The notes: generated by a model not told the origin, from the letters alone. DNA of 64,000 nt from Burkholderia sp. HI2500 (GCF_002223055.1 NZ_NKFL01000004.1:248001-312000); one strand, 5' to 3'. Counted from the first letter of the stretch, positions 53,912 through 63,198 are shown. Program-made: numbers and translations.

Positions 53912-54855
53912 CGGATGCCCATGTTCATCATGCCGGGCCGGATGCCGAGCTTGCGCGGTTCGTGCCCGATCCCGCGCTGTTTCGCGTGAGCGCGTTGCGT
54001 GTGGGCGCAGCGTTGGCAGGCGACTGGCTGATGATTGCCGTCGCGTTCGCGGTTGCAATCGCGTTTGCGCATCCGCTCGGGTACGCGTTGGCCGCGATCG
54101 TGATCGCGCGCAGCCAGCTTGCGCTCGCGGTCATGATGCACGAAGGCGCGCATGGTCTGCTGGCGCGGAACCGGCGCGTCAACGATGCGCTGGGCCAACT
54201 GTTCGCGGCCGGCCCGCTATGGCTGTCGCTGCGGACGTATCGTGCCGGCCATCTGAAGCACCATCGCGCACCGATGGCGGCGGACGATCCCGTCGCGCTG
54301 CTGTTCGGCGTGCACGACTATCCGGTGACGCGCCGGCGGCTGATCGGCCGCCTGCTCGCGTACGCATGCGGGATCGGCTACGTGACGAGTGTCGTGAAGC
54401 TCGCCCGCGGCGAGTTCGCGCATGCGTTGCCGAAGGTCGGGAAGTCGCGCGCGTACGCCGCGTGGGAAGTCGCGTCGATGCTGGCCGGCAACGGTGTGCT
54501 GTTCGGCGCGCTCGCATGGGCCGGGCATCCGCTGCTGTACGTCACGTTGTGGATCGTGCCGTCCGTCACGCTGCTGCCGCTGGCCGGGCAGGTGCGCGCG
54601 ATCTTCGAGCATGCGGGGCTGCCGGCCGGTGCCGACCAGAGCCGCAACGCGCGCACGATCGTCCGGCGTTCGTGGCAGACGTTCCTGTTCGGCCCGCACG
54701 CGATTCATTTTCATATCGAACATCACCTGTTCGCGCGGATGCCGTTCCATCACCTGCCGGTCGTGCATCGGCAGCTTGCCGAGCGGCGGTTGCTGCCTGA
54801 TGGCAATCTGTACGCGGGATATGGTGCGGTGCTACGGGACGTCAGTGTGCGCTAA
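53908..54855 (+). CDS. Membrane fatty-acid desaturase
   Basis: A 315-residue integral-membrane diiron desaturase/hydroxylase. All three histidine boxes are present: HEGAH (HxxxH), HLKHH (HxxHH) and HIEHH (HxxHH), separated by paired hydrophobic segments. The GTG at 53908 overlaps the preceding stop. As the last gene of the six-gene unit it could introduce a double bond or hydroxyl into the lipid that the operon builds; sphingolipid desaturases share this fold. Confidence 0.92.
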   Translation: MTDAHVHHAGPDAELARFVPDPALFRVSALRVGAALAGDWLMIAVAFAVAIAFAHPLGYALAAIVIARSQLALAVMMHEGAHGLLARNRRVNDALGQLFAAGPLWLSLRTYRAGHLKHHRAPMAADDPVALLFGVHDYPVTRRRLIGRLLAYACGIGYVTSVVKLARGEFAHALPKVGKSRAYAAWEVASMLAGNGVLFGALAWAGHPLLYVTLWIVPSVTLLPLAGQVRAIFEHAGLPAGADQSRNARTIVRRSWQTFLFGPHAIHFHIEHHLFARMPFHHLPVVHRQLAERRLLPDGNLYAGYGAVLRDVSVR

Positions 54856-54879
54856 TGAATCTTTTGACGCCGGGACTGG

Positions 54880-55291
54880 CGCACACCGGATCAATCTCTT
54901 TCTCGGGCCGTGGCCGGCCGCGGAGCACGCGTACTACGACGCGCTAGCGAGCGCGAAGTTACATGACGAAGAAGACTGGCTGACGAACAGCCTGATCAGC
55001 TGCGACTGGGCGTGGTGCCTACCTGACCGGATCTCGGCCGATGCGGGCGGCGACGTGTACGTGAGCGACTGCGGGAACCATACCGTGTTGCGGATCCACA
55101 TCAAGAGCGATGCGGCGGTGATTGCCGGGCAGCTCGGGGCGTGCGGCAATCGTTTAGGCGCGTTGCCCGGGGGGGCGCTGAATCGTCCAGCACGCGGTTG
55201 CGCGTCGGGAACTGCGGCGGTGCAGGTGCCTGTCACGGCCGCGAAACCGGAAACCCACGTGATGGCGGGTTCGGCTCAGTCGCAGCCCTAA
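54880..55291 (+). pseudogene. NHL-repeat protein remnant
   Basis: An open frame after the desaturase encodes PDRISADAGGDVYVSDCGNHTVLRI followed by VIAGQLGACGNRLG, one and a half NHL beta-propeller repeats (pattern PxGIAVDxxGNVYVADxGNHTIRKI...AGxxGxxG). It has no credible start, signal peptide or further repeats, and dissolves into unrelated sequence by 55200. It looks like a decayed fragment of a larger propeller gene; boundaries are approximate. Confidence 0.5.
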
Positions 55292-55696
55292 CCTGTGGGC
55301 TGTCCGTGTCGGTCGTCCCGAGCGATTCAGCCCCGGATCTGTTCTACCTTGCGCCTTGTCCGATTTCCTGGAGTTACCTCTTCCGCGATGCATGAAGCTT
55401 TCGTCAGCTTATATCGGGACTGTCGAAATATTGAATTCCGTGGTGAATTGTATTGAAAAGCAGTAATATTCCGGTAAGTTAACGTCGCGGCTCCAGTGTG
55501 CGAATATTTGAATCAAGCATTTGAAGTTTCCGGTTGCTGCAAGCCGATATCAGCAAGGGTGCGTCAGTCTGCCCCGAGGGGATGGTTCAATGCGTAAATT
55601 TCAATAAATGATCGTCAAATTATTGATGTTTTCTTCTTTCTGGAAGTTAACTTAAAATGCAGGGTTCAAGTCAGTCTGGGTTGATTGCAAAAAAAC
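55292..55696. other. AT-rich gap before the sulfotransferase-like gene
   Basis: About 400 bases with no recognisable gene or clear promoter motif. Base composition falls sharply compared with the desaturase operon and stays low into the next gene, which suggests a junction of acquired DNA. Confidence 0.45.
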
Positions 55697-57550
55697 ATGA
55701 AATCTACTTTATTCTTACATGCGGGCGGTCCTAAAACTGGGTCATCCGCACTGCAAAATTTTCTTGAGTTTAACTCCGATAAGCTTGGTGTGTACGGCGT
55801 AGGATACCTAAATAAGGCTGGAATATCATTTGAACATCAGATTTCGAGCGGAAACGGTGAAATGTTGCGTGAAGCCGTTTGCGCGTGTGAGGAAGACGCC
55901 GCGTCGGTCGCAGTAGTCATAAAATCCTACTTTGGTAATAGTTCGACTGCGATTTGTTCGTCTGAACTTTTTAGTGAGTTTTCGCCGGAAAATTGGCGAT
56001 TTCTTGCAAAAGTCTGCCGGGCGGAAGGTATCGAGTTGCGCGTGGTTTTCTATGTGCGAAATGTGATCCCGTTCATGAAATCCGTCTATGATCAGCTTAT
56101 AAAGCGTCATGGAATGTGTGAGGATTTTGAGGTGTGGATCAGCACTGCAGAGTGGCTTCATGCCTCTACACTCAAGTCGATCGCCGATGCGCTATCGCGA
56201 GAGGAAATTACCGTAATCAGCTATGAAGCGATCAACAAGAGGGTGGTTGATTCTTTTGTTGATCTGATTGGAATTGAGGATCTCGAATATCGCGATTTAA
56301 TCGTTAATCGCTCACTGACTGGTGTCGAGCGTGATTTTCTTCGCAGGATCAATCGGGAGTTTGGTGGCGCTTTTTCCGAAGAAGTTTCGGACCGCATGAT
56401 TTATGCAGACCCGTATGCAAAATCAGAATCCGTTGAGGTAAGTGCAGAGATCGAAAGCGAGCTTGAACGGCGCTACGGCGCCGATCTGGACTGGATCAAT
56501 AAAGAGTTTTTTGGCGGGGCTGGTGTTGTTTCTCTTTCCGGAGGAGCGAAAAAAGTCGATCACCAGGCGCATGCCATCCACGCATCCCAGGAAGCAGTTG
56601 GCAACATGGTTGGTCATAAGGCGCGCGTGCAAGATCTTGTGCTAGATTGGGCGTTGGAAAAAATTGCACTGACTCAGCAATCCGGCGCCGTCAATGTGGC
56701 AAACGCCCTGCTGAATATCGACTGGCATTTGGCAAATGATCCATCGATTCCGGAAGATTTTGATCCGATTGCCTATCTGTTGAACAATGTCGATCTGATT
56801 ACGGCGGGCATTTCTCCCTATGCCCACTTCATTTCCCATGGGCAATATGAGGTGGGGCGGATCTGGACGGCCGGATCGAACGCCGGATGGGCGAGGGCGA
56901 AAGAGGAATTCCGTGAGAAGACGCGGGAATTGCATGAGCTCGAGGAAGAACTGACTCTCGAGCGCGTCAAGTTGGATGCAGACAGCGCGAACGCTAGATT
57001 GAATGCCCGCAGTGAGGTGGAGTCATTGTTGCGACGACAGGCGGAAAGGGAGCGAGAGTATGCGGAGGAGATCGCCAATACATACAAGAGGATCGATCGG
57101 GAACGTCTTGCGTCAATTGATGTCGCCGAGAAAAAATTTGCGCCTCTGATTGAAGAACATGCGAGGCACGCTGGTGTGCTGGAGAAGCGCCTGATGGACA
57201 CGCAGGGGCAGTTGGATAATTCCCGTCGGGAAATTGAATTGCTGTTGCGTCAGCAACTGGAGCGCTCGCACGCCCATGCAGAGCAAATGACGCAGTTGCG
57301 CTTAGGTATGGACGAGAAACGCGTCGCATTAGTCGATGCCGCCGCCAACGGGCAGCTGGCGTCGACGAACGAGTTTGCAATGCGGACCAACTTGCTTGAA
57401 AATGAGCTTTCAACTCTGCGAAATCAACTCGAAGTATCGCGTGGTGAGATCGAGTCGCTGCGACGTCGAACCGCGGAACTTGAGCGCCGAACGGCCCGCG
57501 AATTGACGGAGGTATTGAGTGCTGGCCCATTACCTGGTGTGAGTAGTTGA
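55697..57550 (+). CDS. Sulfotransferase-like protein with coiled-coil tail
   Basis: A 617-residue modular protein. The first ~250 residues begin TLFLHAGGPKTGSSALQNFL, the PAPS-binding loop pattern of sulfotransferases (PKTGxxxL), and include LRVVFYVRNVIPFMKSVYDQL, resembling the 3'-phosphate-binding R...S segment. Residues about 355-393 carry FDPIAYLLNNVDLITAGISPYAHFISHGQYEVGR, the motif shared with the proteins at 15656 and 17565. The rest is long coiled coil (ERxxAxxIANTYKRIDRERLA, LLRQQLERSHAH). ATG at 55697 is used; the gene is AT-rich. cysC at 44685 could supply PAPS. Function inferred from the N-terminal loop. Confidence 0.7.
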   Translation: MKSTLFLHAGGPKTGSSALQNFLEFNSDKLGVYGVGYLNKAGISFEHQISSGNGEMLREAVCACEEDAASVAVVIKSYFGNSSTAICSSELFSEFSPENWRFLAKVCRAEGIELRVVFYVRNVIPFMKSVYDQLIKRHGMCEDFEVWISTAEWLHASTLKSIADALSREEITVISYEAINKRVVDSFVDLIGIEDLEYRDLIVNRSLTGVERDFLRRINREFGGAFSEEVSDRMIYADPYAKSESVEVSAEIESELERRYGADLDWINKEFFGGAGVVSLSGGAKKVDHQAHAIHASQEAVGNMVGHKARVQDLVLDWALEKIALTQQSGAVNVANALLNIDWHLANDPSIPEDFDPIAYLLNNVDLITAGISPYAHFISHGQYEVGRIWTAGSNAGWARAKEEFREKTRELHELEEELTLERVKLDADSANARLNARSEVESLLRRQAEREREYAEEIANTYKRIDRERLASIDVAEKKFAPLIEEHARHAGVLEKRLMDTQGQLDNSRREIELLLRQQLERSHAHAEQMTQLRLGMDEKRVALVDAAANGQLASTNEFAMRTNLLENELSTLRNQLEVSRGEIESLRRRTAELERRTARELTEVLSAGPLPGVSS

Positions 57551-58071
57551 CGGCGCCTCAAGGCGGCTTGCGGGCCTGCTATCGAGGCGATAATGCTACC
57601 TGGGAGGAGGACGCTGGCAGATAGTTATTCGACAAACGCAGGTTGCTGCGGCGTACCCCTTCCGACGCCGTGGCCGGGTGGCTCCTGCATTGCCGCTGCT
57701 ATAACGCTTCGTCGTTGCTGCACGAGGACGAAGCGGCCGACCGCACCTCGATAGCCTTGGACGAAAAGCGTAGAACCGTATCGAGAGATGTCGATGTTCC
57801 TGCTTTGACGGGCTGAAAAGCCGTGTTGAGGGGTTGCAAGCTGGCGTAGAAGGGAGGATGCGTCCGGCTCGATCAAGACGCTCGCCACGCCAAGCGCGGC
57901 GCGATGCTCAAGTCGCGAATCGTAATGCAACGACCGGTTGACACATCGTTGGCCGGCTCAAAAATAGAGAAGGAGCCTGACGTGGTTGCCAAGCCCCTTC
58001 TCATATCTTCACGGGCCGTGCGTGCCTCGAACACGCCATACTTTCGGACTCGATACGGATGCGACAGACGC
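57551..58071. other. Gene-free region between the sulfotransferase-like gene and tRNA-Lys
   Basis: About 520 bases with no gene I can support. A 101-codon minus frame at 57625-57930 (ending ...GRFVLVQQRRSVIAAAMQ) and an overlapping 79-codon frame could be debris of a decayed gene, but I cannot name the family. No integrase or insertion-sequence end is visible. Confidence 0.4.
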
Positions 58072-58096
58072 AAAAAAGCCTCCGCTTGGGAGGCTT
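58072..58096 (-). terminator. Intrinsic terminator of tRNA-Lys
   Basis: On the minus strand an 8-bp stem (aagcctcc / ggaggctt) with a 5-base loop ends in a run of T, starting 24 bases after the tRNA 3' end. Confidence 0.88.
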
Positions 58097-58119
58097 TAAT
58101 TTGCACTATCAAAGATAGT

Positions 58120-58196
58120 TGGTAGGGTGGGAGGGACTCGAACCCTCGACTCTCTGATTAAAAGTCAGATACTCTAACCAACTGAGTTACCACCCC
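58120..58196 (-). tRNA. tRNA-Lys (anticodon UUU)
   Basis: On the minus strand the 77 bases fold as a full cloverleaf. The acceptor is GGGGTGG/CCACCCT with a G-U pair at 1-72, the D-arm ACTC/GAGT, the anticodon arm TCTGA-CTTTTAA-TCAGA (anticodon TTT), a variable loop GAGTC and the T-arm GAGGG-TTCGAGT-CCCTC. Discriminator A is followed by an encoded CCA. Confidence 0.97.
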
Positions 58197-58259
58197 ACGT
58201 TCTTGAAACCTGTTGGTTCGTTGCTTCAACAACTTGGGCAACGACCCAAAGAGCAAAAG

Positions 58260-58288
58260 ATTATAGCGACGGGTTGTCAGGCTGTCAA
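58260..58288 (-). promoter_or_regulatory. Perfect sigma-70 promoter for tRNA-Lys
   Basis: On the minus strand TTGACA (58283-58288) and TATAAT (58260-58265) are separated by exactly 17 bases, the ideal housekeeping promoter. The start would fall near 58253, about 57 bases before the mature tRNA. It overlaps an imperfect inverted repeat (gggttgt/acaaccc). Confidence 0.92.
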
Positions 58289-58304
58289 CAACCCGCCGCG
58301 ATAA

Positions 58305-59054
58305 TTATTTGATCGTCTCGAGCTTGCCCTGCGCGGTCTGCGCTGCGTTCGACCCGGCGTACTGCGACACGACCTGCTCGAACGTCTTCTTCGCGGCCGC
58401 CTTCTGGCCTTGTTCGAGCTGGTTCGTGCCGATTGCCACCAGGGCGTCGGCTGCGCGCGGATGTTGAGGGAACTTGCTGACGATTCCTTGCCACGTTGCA
58501 GTCGAACCGCGGTAGTCGCGCAGCGCGTATTGCGCATTGCCGTACCAGTACTGCGCGGTCGGCTGGTAGGGGCTCTGCGGATACTTCGCGATGAACGCGC
58601 GGAACGAAGCCGCGGCCGCCTTGAAGTTGCCGTTGCGGAACTGCTGCTGCGCCGCGCTGAGCGCATCCGTTTCACCCGGCTGCACGGTGCCTTCGACACC
58701 ATCGATCGTCGCCTGCTGCGGCTCGAACTTCTTGAGCCGCGTGTCGAGATCCTGGTAGTACTCCTTCTGCTGCCGCTCGAGCGTCGTCAGCCGGTTCGTC
58801 AGGTCCTCGTTCTCGCCGCGCAGCGTCGCGACCTGCTGGTTCAGCTGGTCGAGACGGCCGGATTGATCGAGGATCGTACGCTGGGCGGCGGACAACTGGC
58901 TCGCCAGGTTGTCGGTTTTGCTGCGCAGATCGAGCACGGCGCGGCGCGCTTCGTTGTCGTCGAACACGCCGGCGTGCGCCGGCGCGGCCGACCACGCCGC
59001 GCCGGCGACGCAGAATGCTGCGGCAACGCGCAGCAGGGATACACGGTGCGTCAT
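58305..59054 (-). CDS. cpoB: Cell division coordinator CpoB (YbgF), Tol-Pal associated
   Basis: A 249-residue periplasmic protein that links Tol-Pal constriction to peptidoglycan synthesis. A signal peptide ends at APAHA (about residue 28). A coiled-coil trimerisation segment (about 45-110) is followed by TPR repeats from about 135 (ALSAAQQQFRNGNFKAAAASFRAFIAKYPQSPYQPTAQYWYGNAQ). The C-terminal TPR ends near the stop. It is the last gene of the tol-pal cluster. Confidence 0.96.
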   Translation of the reverse strand: MTHRVSLLRVAAAFCVAGAAWSAAPAHAGVFDDNEARRAVLDLRSKTDNLASQLSAAQRTILDQSGRLDQLNQQVATLRGENEDLTNRLTTLERQQKEYYQDLDTRLKKFEPQQATIDGVEGTVQPGETDALSAAQQQFRNGNFKAAAASFRAFIAKYPQSPYQPTAQYWYGNAQYALRDYRGSTATWQGIVSKFPQHPRAADALVAIGTNQLEQGQKAAAKKTFEQVVSQYAGSNAAQTAQGKLETIK

Positions 59055-59073
59055 ACGGCGATTCTTCCGTTAC

Positions 59074-59586
59074 TTACTGTTGGTAGACGAGGTCGGCGCG
59101 ACGGTTCTGCGCCCACGATGCTTCGTCGTGACCCGCTGCCTGCGGCTTTTCCTTGCCGAGGCTCACGGCTTCCATTTGCGAATCGTTCACGCCGAGCAGT
59201 GCCATCGCGCGACGAACGGCTTCCGCACGCTTCTGGCCCAGCGCGAGGTTGTACTCGCTCGTGCCGCGTTCGTCGGTGTTGCCCTGGATCAGCACGTGGC
59301 GCTGCGGGTGGCTCTTCAGGTACTGAGCGTGCTGCTGCATCAGCGGCTGGTACTCGTCCTTCACCGAATAGCTGTCGAAGTCGAAGTAGATGCTGCGCTT
59401 CGCGAGCGGGCTGTTCGGGTCGTTCAGCGGATCGACGTTCACTTGCGCGACGTTGTCGGCGCTCGGTTGCGTGCTGACCGCACCGCCGGCATTCGCCTTG
59501 TCGTCGAGCTTCACGCCCGACTTGCACGCTGCGAGCGCGCTGATCATCATCACGGCCAGGGCCAGACGAGCTTTATTCGACATCAT
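59074..59586 (-). CDS. pal: Peptidoglycan-associated lipoprotein Pal
   Basis: A 170-residue outer-membrane lipoprotein that binds diaminopimelate in peptidoglycan and TolB. Signal peptide with lipobox ISALAAC; the OmpA-like domain has YFDFDSYSVKDEYQPL and GNTDERGTSEYNLALGQKRAEAV. The ATG at 59586 has AAGGAG 7 bases upstream; the next codon is also ATG. Lies 18 bases after tolB. Confidence 0.97.
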   Translation of the reverse strand: MMSNKARLALAVMMISALAACKSGVKLDDKANAGGAVSTQPSADNVAQVNVDPLNDPNSPLAKRSIYFDFDSYSVKDEYQPLMQQHAQYLKSHPQRHVLIQGNTDERGTSEYNLALGQKRAEAVRRAMALLGVNDSQMEAVSLGKEKPQAAGHDEASWAQNRRADLVYQQ

Positions 59587-59603
59587 GTTTACTCTCCTTG
59601 TGG

Positions 59604-60899
59604 TCATTGCATGAAGGGCCCCCACGACGGCTCACGTACGGAGCCGCCCTGGACGGACAGGATTTGCGGCGGCGCGCTGCCGTCCGAGGGCACTGCTGCC
59701 AGAACATTGCGACCACCCGACTGGGTAGCGTACAGAAGGTACTGGCCGTTTGCCGCGAAGCTCGGCGATTCGTCGCGATTCGTATTCGTGATGGCGTTCG
59801 CCGCGCCGGACTGCAGATCCTGAACGTACAGCTTGAAGCCCCCACCCGTGCGGGAGATGTAAGCGAGCAGCTTGCCGTCCGGGCTGATACGCGGACTCGT
59901 GTTGTAGCTGCCGGTGAAAGTCACGCGCTGCGCGGCACCGGCGCTTTCACCCTGTGCCGGCATCCGGTAGATCTGCGGCGCGCCGCCGCGGTCGCTCGTG
60001 AAGTAGATCCAGCGGCCGTCCGGCGAGTAGAACGGCTCGGTGTCGATCGAGCTGCTCTGCGTGAGGCGGCGCAGGCCGCCGCCCGTCGAGTTGACCGTAT
60101 AGATTTGCGTATTGCCCGTCAGCGACAGCGCGACGGCCAGCGTGTTGCTGTCCGGCGACCAGGCCGGTGCGCTGTTGTTGCCCTTCTGGTCGGAGACGAT
60201 GTAGCGACGGCCGGTCGGCAGGTCGTGGATGTAGACGATCGGCTTCTTGCGCTCGAACGAGACATACGCGACCTTCGTGCCGCTCGGCGACCAGGACGGC
60301 GAGATGATCGGTTCGGTGCTCGACAGCGCGATGCGCGCGTTCTGGCCGTCCGAATCCGAGATCTGCAACTGGTAGCGGTTGCCGGTCTTGATCACGTACG
60401 ACAGGCGCGTGGCGAACACGCCGCGCACGCCGAGCAGCTTCTGGTAGATGTAGTCGGCGATTTTGTGGCCGGCCGTGCGCAGCGTGGTGTCGGTGGCCGT
60501 CAGGGACAGGCCGCCGAGGCTTTGCTGCTTCACGGTGTCGTACAGGATGAAGTTGACCTTGTACTGGCCGTTCGCCTCGCGGTTCACGCTGCCGGCGACG
60601 AACGCATTCGCGCCCTTGGCCTTCCATGCGCCGAGATCGACCGATGCGCTCTCCGGCACGGGCGTGCTGCCGGCGTCGATGTTGGTGAATTTGCCGCTGC
60701 GGGCGAGGTCGGCGCGGACGATCGACGTGACCTGCTGCGGCAGGTTCGCCTCATTCGCGAAATTCGCCGTGGCGATGGGGAACTGGGTCGACCCGACACC
60801 GGTGATCAGCACGTTGACCTGGGCGTTAGCGGCGCTGCCCGCCGTAATCAGACACGAGGCCACGAGTGCCCTGAAACCTAGCTTTGTCATCAAACTCAT
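59604..60899 (-). CDS. tolB: Tol-Pal system beta-propeller protein TolB
   Basis: A 431-residue periplasmic protein. Signal peptide [21 protein letters not shown], an N-terminal TolB_N domain ([30 protein letters not shown]) and a six-bladed propeller from PD40-type repeats ([63 protein letters not shown]). Start at 60899 keeps a normal signal peptide; the open frame beyond it overlaps tolA and is rejected. Confidence 0.97.
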   Translation of the reverse strand: MSLMTKLGFRALVASCLITAGSAANAQVNVLITGVGSTQFPIATANFANEANLPQQVTSIVRADLARSGKFTNIDAGSTPVPESASVDLGAWKAKGANAFVAGSVNREANGQYKVNFILYDTVKQQSLGGLSLTATDTTLRTAGHKIADYIYQKLLGVRGVFATRLSYVIKTGNRYQLQISDSDGQNARIALSSTEPIISPSWSPSGTKVAYVSFERKKPIVYIHDLPTGRRYIVSDQKGNNSAPAWSPDSNTLAVALSLTGNTQIYTVNSTGGGLRRLTQSSSIDTEPFYSPDGRWIYFTSDRGGAPQIYRMPAQGESAGAAQRVTFTGSYNTSPRISPDGKLLAYISRTGGGFKLYVQDLQSGAANAITNTNRDESPSFAANGQYLLYATQSGGRNVLAAVPSDGSAPPQILSVQGGSVREPSWGPFMQ

Positions 60900-61008
60900 G
60901 CTTCTTGCTTCCCGTATGGCTTGGATCGCTGCGCAACGGCAGAGACAGTAAAAATACCCGATTCGTTCCCGTCCGACAGCGACGCCCGGAGTGTAAGCGC
61001 AATTCTTT

Positions 61009-62064
61009 TCACTCCGCCGCCTTGAAGGTAATCGTAATGTCAGACGGGGTACGACCGTTAGAATCGGGCGGCAACGGGACCGACGCGTGGATTGCACTCA
61101 CCACGGCTTGATCCCACCCCGAATTCCCGCTGGAGCGGGAAACCGATGCGCTCAAGACGTCACCGGACGGCGTGCACCGAATCTTGACGACGGTGGTCAG
61201 GCCTGCTCGCTCGCCGCCCCAAACGATGTTCGGCTTGACGCGGCGGCGCACCTTGTCGGCATAGCCGGGCGTCGCGGCATTGCCGCCTGAGCCCGTGCCC
61301 GTGCCGCTTTTCGCGAGGCCTTCGCCGCCGCCTTCACCGGCGCCGGACAGGCCCTGCATCTGTGCCAGGCGTGCGCTGCGCTCGCGGTCGAGCTTCGCGT
61401 TCGCTGCCGCATTGGCCTTCGCGCGCGCCGTGGCTTCGGCCTTCGCCTTGGCCTGGGCTTCCGCCTTTGCCTTCGCGGCCGCGTCGGCCTTCGCCTTCGC
61501 CGCCTGCTGCGCTTCGAGCTGCGCCTGCTTTTGCTGCTGGAGTTTCTGCTGTTCGAGCTTCTGCTGCTCGGCGAGCTGCTGTTGCTTGAGCTTGTCGGCC
61601 TGCTTCTGCTTGTCGCGTTCCGCGGCCTTTTGCGCGGCGAGTGCGGCTGCCTGCTGCGCCGCGAGCTGCGCGCGCCGGGCTTGCTCTTCCTGCTGGGCCT
61701 TCAATTGCTGCGCGCGACGCTGTTGCTCGAGCAGTGCTTCACGCGCGGCCGCTTCCTGCTGCCGCTTCTTCTGCTGCAGCGCGATGTCGGCCTGCTCGTC
61801 GCGCACCGGGGGAGGGGGCGGCGCGACCTTCACGGGCGGTGCGGGTGTGACAACGGGCCGCGGCGCGGGGACATCGGGCACCTCGGTCCACAGCTCGGCT
61901 TCGGCGCCGGCCGGCGTGCTGTTCTGCCACTGCACGCCGTGATACAGGAACAGCGCGAGCAGCACGTGCATCAGCGCGGCGAGCGCGAATGCGCGCCAGG
62001 TGCCGCGCTCGCGGGGAGGCTGAGGCGGGTAGGCGGAGCTGCGCGTGGATTGCTGCCGGTTCAT
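61009..62064 (-). CDS. tolA: TolA, trans-envelope linker of the Tol-Pal system
   Basis: A 351-residue inner-membrane protein. One transmembrane helix ([19 protein letters not shown]), a Pro-rich neck, a long Ala/Lys/Gln-rich helix (about 90-230, [21 protein letters not shown]) and a globular C-terminal domain ([17 protein letters not shown]...[16 protein letters not shown]) that contacts TolB/Pal. Start overlaps the tolR stop (ATGA). Confidence 0.96.
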   Translation of the reverse strand: MNRQQSTRSSAYPPQPPRERGTWRAFALAALMHVLLALFLYHGVQWQNSTPAGAEAELWTEVPDVPAPRPVVTPAPPVKVAPPPPPVRDEQADIALQQKKRQQEAAAREALLEQQRRAQQLKAQQEEQARRAQLAAQQAAALAAQKAAERDKQKQADKLKQQQLAEQQKLEQQKLQQQKQAQLEAQQAAKAKADAAAKAKAEAQAKAKAEATARAKANAAANAKLDRERSARLAQMQGLSGAGEGGGEGLAKSGTGTGSGGNAATPGYADKVRRRVKPNIVWGGERAGLTTVVKIRCTPSGDVLSASVSRSSGNSGWDQAVVSAIHASVPLPPDSNGRTPSDITITFKAAE

Positions 62065-62510
62065 TGCGATTTGACGAGGAGGCCGACGCGCTTGACGCCG
62101 CGCGCCTTCAGATCGGACATCACGGTCATGACGGCATCGTACTGCACCGTCTTGTCGGCCGCGATCACGACCGGCTGGTCGGGATGGTCAGCCTGCCGGG
62201 CCACGATGAAGCTGTCGAGCTCGGCCTTCGTCATCGTGTCTTCCTGGGTCGCGCCCGAGTCGCCCTTGTACTTGACGCTCATCGTGCGATCGGCCTTGAT
62301 GTTGACGACGACGGGCGGTGTCTGCTCCTGCGGCGCGGCGTTGCCGACGGTCGGCAGGTTGATGATCGACGGGGCGACGAGCGGTGCGGTGACCATGAAG
62401 ATCACGAGCAGCACCAGCATCACGTCGATGTACGGCACGACGTTGATGTCGGCCATTGCGCGGCGCGAGCGGCCGCCGCGCATGCTGGATCGGATGGGGC
62501 TTCCTGCCAT
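62061..62510 (-). CDS. tolR: TolR (ExbD family) proton-channel subunit
   Basis: A 149-residue inner-membrane protein with one transmembrane helix carrying the proton-conducting Asp: NVVPYIDVMLVLLVIFMVTAPL. The periplasmic domain (VVVNIKADRTMSV, VVIAADKTVQYDAVMTVMSDLKARGV) is typical ExbD/TolR. GGAGCG precedes the ATG. It lies 10 bases after tolQ. Confidence 0.97.
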   Translation of the reverse strand: MAGSPIRSSMRGGRSRRAMADINVVPYIDVMLVLLVIFMVTAPLVAPSIINLPTVGNAAPQEQTPPVVVNIKADRTMSVKYKGDSGATQEDTMTKAELDSFIVARQADHPDQPVVIAADKTVQYDAVMTVMSDLKARGVKRVGLLVKSQ

Positions 62511-62520
62511 GGCGCGCTCC

Positions 62521-63198
62521 TTACTGGGCCTGACGCTGCAGGATGTTCGAGAACTCTTCGATGAAGGTCTCGAAGCGGATCGCGAGGCGGTCGATGTCGT
62601 GCGCGTAGCGGTTGTACGCGACCACCGCCGGAATCGCGGCGAACAGGCCGATCGCGGTGGCGACGAGCGCCTCGGCGATGCCCGGTGCGACGTTGGCGAG
62701 CGTGGCCTGCTGCACGTTCGCGAGGCCGCGGAACGAGTTCATGATCCCCCAGACCGTGCCGAACAGACCGATGTACGGGCTGACCGAGCCGACCGATGCG
62801 AGGAACGCGAGGTTCGCTTCGAGCACGTCCATTTCACGCTGGAACGACGCGCGCATCGCGCGGCGCGCACCGTCGAGCACGAGGCCCGGATCGCTGATGC
62901 GCTTTTCCTTCGCCTTCAGGAATTCGCGCATGCCCGACTCGAAGATTCGCTCGAGCGCGCCGATCGTGTGGCGGTTGTTGGCTGCGCTCTGGTACAGCGC
63001 CTGCAGGTCGCCGCCCGACCAGAAATCCTTCTCGAAGCGTTCGGTCTGCGCGCGCGCACGGCGGATCGCAAACCACTTGCGGAAGATGAAGGTCCACGAC
63101 ATCAGCGACAGCAGCAGCAGCAGCCCCATCACGGCCTGGGCCAGCACGCTCGCGTTGAGGACGAGGGAAATGATCGACAGGTCTTGAGAAGTGTTCAT
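62521..63198 (-). CDS. tolQ: TolQ (ExbB/MotA family) proton-channel subunit
   Basis: A 225-residue inner-membrane protein with three transmembrane helices: VLAQAVMGLLLLLSLMSWTFIF, then FLASVGSVSPYIGLFGTVWGIMNSF and GIAEALVATAIGLFAAIPAVVAYN, the last two lining the pore. Matches TolQ in length and motifs. Confidence 0.97.
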   Translation of the reverse strand: MNTSQDLSIISLVLNASVLAQAVMGLLLLLSLMSWTFIFRKWFAIRRARAQTERFEKDFWSGGDLQALYQSAANNRHTIGALERIFESGMREFLKAKEKRISDPGLVLDGARRAMRASFQREMDVLEANLAFLASVGSVSPYIGLFGTVWGIMNSFRGLANVQQATLANVAPGIAEALVATAIGLFAAIPAVVAYNRYAHDIDRLAIRFETFIEEFSNILQRQAQ

